Assembly: GCF_029784155.1 (NCBI RefSeq)
Contig: NC_073692.1
Span: 326,449,920-326,513,919, forward strand
Direction: 5' to 3'
DNA length: 64,000 bases
DNA from: Uranotaenia lowii
Taxonomy: Eukaryota > Arthropoda > Insecta > Diptera > Culicidae
The position numbers and the translations under genes are program-made. The notes beneath the pieces were generated by a model that ran no database searches, was not told the DNA's origin, and saw only the letters and a list, made by a program, of their open reading frames with translations. Below, piece after piece: positions 60,583 through 64,000 of this stretch (position 1 is the stretch's first letter; the number at the start of each line of letters is the position of its first letter).

Positions 60583-61055
60583 GGAAATAAGCACTCCTTT
60601 TTTTCTACAAAAGTACGTATTTTCTTAAACAAATTTTCATGAGGATTTGTTTCGTTCTACCTATAGTATAAATTACGCACTGCAACATGATTTACACACT
60701 GTTTCTCAATTTTCACTACCATAAAATTTTTGATTTTTCACTTTAATCAATTTTAAAAAATGTTTTTTTACTTAAATTTGTTGACTTGGGGCGAACAGAG
60801 CACTATCAATCAGGCAAAATTAGCGTTTTCTGCCGTATAATCTAGCAGTGAATTTAACTCGATGAAGTCAACTTAATAATAGAGCTACAGCTTGACTTGT
60901 TTCATCTGTCGAATTTAGCCTATTGGTAAGGTGTCGGAGAGGTAATCAGTAGACTCGAGTTCGATTTCTGTTCGAAGGGATTTTTTTCACATACCATTCA
61001 TGGTTGATTTTTTTGATTGTTGCATTATACGGCTAGTAGCATCTTCCCCCAAGTT
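60583..61055. mobile_element. MITE family B, truncated copy
   Basis: This aligns with 26265-26840 (for example AAATTTTCATGAGGATTTGT, CGCACTGCAACATGATTTAC, AATCTAGCAGTGAATT). It ends at GGCTAGTAGCATCTTCCCCC without the terminal inverted repeats. Confidence 0.75.
60914..60977 (+). repeat. tRNA-like Pol III module, second copy
   Basis: TTTAGCCTATTGGTAAGGTG (A-box-like) and CGAGTTCGATTTCTGTTCG (B-box-like, GGTTCGANTCC) have the same spacing as at 26700. The B box is better preserved here. Confidence 0.55.
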
Positions 61056-61604
61056 ACACAGATTAAATCGATTGGCTTTTTTGAATTTTAATATTGTTTT
61101 ATGAAAACTTTTCCATGGCATCCAATTTTGAAAACGTCTTTAATGAAACATAGAAAATGCTTCATTATTCGTGTGTTTTAAAAGATCCCTGAAAGTTTTG
61201 CTAAAACTTGAATAAAACACTATCTTAAGAGTGTTGTAAAAAGTATTGCTAAAGATTCAATAAAACACATACTTTCCTATTTTCATTAGGGCTTTGGTAA
61301 CTATTTTAATAAAGCTCTCAATGCGCTTTTAAAACTAGCGTTCAAGCCATGTTGAAAAACTGTTTTATCGGAACATTGGATGATGAAACTAAGTGACAGA
61401 TGATTTGACAATCGAGAAGAACGTATACACGCTTAGACTTTTTTTCCTCTTTTTAAGATAGCATAACCTGTTTTGAAAGTATTAACACTCAAAATTGAGA
61501 AAAACTGGCTATCAATATGATATAAATTAACACAGCCAATTCATCTGAATAATAAAAACAACTTTGTTGCATCCGTATTCAAATTTCAAAATAACCGCAA
61601 ATGA
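61056..61604. other. AT-rich DNA, nothing recognised
   Basis: No repeat ends or coding frames were seen. Confidence 0.5.
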
Positions 61605-61619
61605 AATGAAATGAAATGG

Positions 61620-61812
61620 AATCCAGAAGGACATCGGAGAAAAGCCAGACCCAGAAACCGGCGAAACCTAGCTGCCGAAATCCGAACTGTCGACGAGAAT
61701 CTTCACTGGGACCAAGTGAAGACGCTGGCTCTGGATCGTCAACAGTGAAGGTCTTTTACCACGGCCCTATGCATCGGAGGATCGACGCGAGAACATTAAC
61801 TAACTAACTTAC
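61620..61812 (+). pseudogene. 5'-truncated non-LTR retrotransposon (LINE), ORF2 C-terminus
   Basis: One frame reads GHRRKARPRNRRNLAAEIRT, VDENLHWDQVKTLALDRQQ, a TGA in place of Trp, then RSFTTALCIGG and TAA at 61797-61799. The RxRPxxxW...DRxxWRSFxxALC shape is the usual C-terminal tail of insect LINE reverse-transcriptase proteins. It ends in (TAAC)n, a typical LINE 3' tail, and starts after an (AAATG)n run. It is dead on arrival, with an internal stop besides. Confidence 0.7.
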
Positions 61813-62734
61813 TGAATAATCCAATTATTATTGTATATTTTGAAATACATTCATGTAAGCAAATGCATATGTACACTGATTGAGTCAGTGCAAAATTGTT
61901 AAGTAACGTTTACATGAGTAAATTTGAACTTTTGTGTTTGTATGAGAAAATTGAATATTTTGTACTGAAAAATCATCATCATTTTGTTTCTTCTGTGCCA
62001 TCGAGCCTGCTAATGGGTTTTGTACCAATTAATATATTTTTCGAAGACAATTACTTCGTGTCTTATTTGACAATAAATTTATTAGCTTCTGGCATTGAGT
62101 TGAGTTATTGTCTTTTAACATTGATAAACAATTAATTCAATTGACACCACAGATGTCTGCTCACGTGTATATAACTTTTGTTCACATATTCGATGAAATA
62201 TTTGATTCAATCAGTATTCTGCAAAATAGGCGCATATAGCCCGCTTCTCCCCTAAATTGGCACAAAAACCATTAAGAGGCTCGGTTCCACAGAAGAATAA
62301 AAACGATATTGATTTTTCAGTACAAAATATTCAATTTTCCTATACAAACTTAGAGGTTCAAGTTTGCTTATAAAAACTTTACTTAACAATTCTGTAAAAA
62401 ATCATGTTTGAGTTTTGAGCAAAAACGAAGCTTTTGAAACCCCGGGGCTTAGGAAATTCAAAAAAGACCCCAAATCGACTCAGTCTTATGTACAGTTGTC
62501 GTTCGAAAAATATAATATGTTCTATTTACACATTATATGTTTTTTATATTGAAATTATCCATCCTACCAGTATGATTTAAAATATTTGCAGGATATTTTT
62601 TTATTGATACATGCATTTGACTACAAATGATACACTATACTACACTCATGTCGTGATTTGTGGCTTGTTTTGCCACACGTCTCAGATCAGCATTAGTGCT
62701 GATCCGTTTCCCCGTCTTCTCTAATTTGGCACTC
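61813..62734. other. AT-rich DNA with one MITE-like terminus
   Basis: GCGCATATAGCCCGCTTCTC then CCCTAAATT at about 62228-62256 is a GGGGAG-type terminus like those of families A and B, but no partner was found. A 79-codon frame at 61896-62135 is unassigned. Confidence 0.45.
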
Positions 62735-63118
62735 ATGCGGACTTTTGATGCGGACCCTTGATGCGGACCCTTGATGCAGACCTTTGATGCGGACCTTTAA
62801 TGCGGACCCTTGATGCGGACCCTTGATGCGGACCTTTTGATGCGGACCCTTGATGCTGACCCTTGATGCGGACCCTTTGATGCGGACCCTTGATGCGGAC
62901 CTTTAATGCGGACCCCTGATGTGGACCCTTGATGCGGACCTTTTGATACGGACCCTTTGATGCGGACCCTTTGATGCGGACCCTTTGATGCAGACCCTTG
63001 ATGCGGACCCTTGATGCGGACCCTTGATGCGGACCCTTGATGCGGACCCTTGATGCGGACCCTTGATGCGGACCTTTGATGCGGACCCTTGATGCGGACC
63101 TTTGATGCGGACCACCAA
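62735..63118. repeat. Minisatellite of 12-14-bp units, TGATGCGGACCCT
   Basis: About 29 tandem units of (T)TGATGCGGACC(C)TT vary in length between 12 and 14 bp. Because the units are nearly stop-free, long artificial frames of GPHQGSASRVRIK type appear in more than one minus-strand frame; these are not genes. The array lies just beyond the possible LTR promoter at 63180-63201, on the downstream side as that element reads. Confidence 0.95.
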
Positions 63119-63352
63119 GCACAAGCACTACTTGTTGCTCATAAGAGCTCCGATTTCAGAATGACGTCTTAAGCGAACAGGTTGCTTTATTTATAGCGAG
63201 TGATACCCGCGCGTCACGTTTAAAATACTCGGGTGGGCAGAGGAAAACGCGAGTGGATTTTTTTCTTTCTTTTCTTCTTACCAGAACGCGCGTTCGCGTT
63301 GCTGTGGGTTTCAGACCAAAAGTGCATAGGGTTACCAACGGACAAATATTGT
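63119..63352 (-). mobile_element. Possible LTR segment of the adjacent Ty3/gypsy element
   Basis: Reading the minus strand after the integrase stop: AT-rich DNA; TGTCCGTTGGTAACCCTATG (about 63352), a possible LTR start; a purine-rich run at about 63257-63279; then CTCGCTATAAATAAAGCAAC at about 63180-63201, which combines a TATA box and AATAAA. Boundaries are not proven because the other LTR is outside the window. Confidence 0.3.
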
Positions 63353-63447
63353 ATTAAATTTAACTATATATATTTTTTTTATTTATTATTATTATTATTA
63401 TTTCCAGTTCTAGTACATTATCCTACAATACTTAACTACTGTACTCT

Positions 63448-64000
63448 TTAATCAAATACACTGAATATAACCATGTTATGAAAACGTGATGGTATTTTTG
63501 TAATTCGTTTTGGTCGTTCTCTTTGCTCTAACATTTTCGTTATATCTTTTTCCGGAATTTCAATTTCCGGGCTATTTTCATAAGTTTGACTGTCCACTTC
63601 TTGAATTGTATTAGGAACCCTTTTGATGTCATCAACTATTCTTGCATATGTAACTCCTCTTTCGCTTTGTATTACAACTTTTGCTCCATCTCTTGTCAAA
63701 ACAGTGTAACGTTCTTCTGAAAATGTTGGGTCTCCTTTCGATTTATTGTTATTGGCCAAAAGTACTTTGTCTCCCACAACAATATCTGATGGTTCTGCGT
63801 TCCTTTTGGCATCTGCATATCTTTTGCTCTCGAGTTTTGATGAAGCATCTTTTTCTCGCACATCTGTTCGATCTAGTTGTTCCATTAAGTTTGTTTCCCA
63901 TAAAAATGGAAATGTTCCTCTGTATTTCCATCCGACCAATAATTCAAAAGGCGTAACGCCGAAACGAGAAAGGGGTCTCACTTTGTTGTGCACGTGAACA
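63448..64000 (-). CDS. Ty3/gypsy retrotransposon pol, integrase C-terminal part (cut by window edge)
   Basis: The minus-strand frame is open from the window edge to a stop at 63448-63450. It reads VTPFELLVGWKYRG (the TPxELLxGRxxR-type end of the integrase core region), followed by SDIVVGDKVLLAN and RYTVLTRDGAKVVI (the chromodomain/GPY-F-like C-terminal domain), then a basic tail RERPKRITKIPSRF. The layout matches the last 180 residues of Ty3/gypsy polyproteins of the common K02A2.6-like group. No lesion is visible in this part, so this could be a young element. Gag, protease, RT and the integrase zinc finger would lie beyond 64000. Confidence 0.8.
   Translation of the reverse strand, partial: VHVHNKVRPLSRFGVTPFELLVGWKYRGTFPFLWETNLMEQLDRTDVREKDASSKLESKRYADAKRNAEPSDIVVGDKVLLANNNKSKGDPTFSEERYTVLTRDGAKVVIQSERGVTYARIVDDIKRVPNTIQEVDSQTYENSPEIEIPEKDITKMLEQRERPKRITKIPSRFHNMVIFSVFD

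Noticed and set aside
62733..63128. 131-codon minus-strand frame of GPHQGSASRVRIK repeats
   Set aside because: It is a by-product of a stop-free minisatellite; similar frames exist in other phases, and there is no non-repeat coding sequence on either side.
1..64000. CRISPR array, prokaryotic operon or phage system
   Set aside because: No regularly spaced identical repeats with unique spacers. Intron-containing gene structure and eukaryotic transposons show this is insect nuclear DNA; the 143-bp and 13-bp arrays are satellite-type repeats.

Overview
This window is nuclear DNA from an insect, most likely a mosquito (Culicidae). Three copies of one IS630-Tc1-mariner element encode transposases with DD37E spacing, the ITmD37E type best known from mosquitoes. 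The rest fits a repeat-swollen dipteran genome: AT-rich, non-coding, crowded with TA-flanked MITEs, hAT relics, Helitron-like elements with central tandem repeats, and tRNA-derived modules. Nothing here is bacterial or viral. I cannot name the species from sequence alone.

Only one ordinary cellular gene can be supported. It lies on the + strand, and five exons from 24949 to 47730 join in frame with GT-AG junctions. They encode about 831 residues: an FMNL-class GBD/FH3 region (the N-terminal half of formins), a coiled coil, and a long polar tail. The reading frame ends without FH1 or FH2 domains. Introns 1, 2 and 4 are 149, 81 and 65 bp, but intron 3 is about 20 kb and serves as a transposon trap. 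A poly(A) signal lies about 500 bp past the stop. The frame stays open upstream of the first ATG, so an earlier coding exon may exist.

Layout. 1-3345: two copies of a TATA-flanked MITE, the second abutting a Helitron-like element with a 143-bp tandem array. 3346-8400: no gene; one less AT-rich island near 6.2-7.3 kb. 8404-8943: a short MITE plus a partial second unit. 9166-12535: a 3.4-kb hAT relic with an 8-bp target duplication and a nested MITE. 12544-24948: mostly anonymous AT-rich DNA with a transposase fragment, a short Helitron-like element, a SINE-like unit and a CCGGACA-motif MITE. 24949-47730: the GBD/FH3 gene; its large intron holds MITEs, two dead DD37E elements (27.4 and 44.1 kb), a second DD37E-like subfamily (33.9 kb), Helitron-like elements and SINEs. 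47731-56494: 3'UTR, a third broken DD37E copy, a T-rich degenerate repeat, a possible promoter island and a tRNA-like unit between 48-bp direct repeats. 56495-58713: a 2.2-kb hAT-type element with target duplication. 59576-62256: MITEs and a LINE tail. 62735-64000: a 12-14-bp minisatellite, a possible LTR, and the C-terminal end of a Ty3/gypsy polyprotein running off the edge.

Every transposase seen is broken. Resident elements could only move if helped by intact copies elsewhere.
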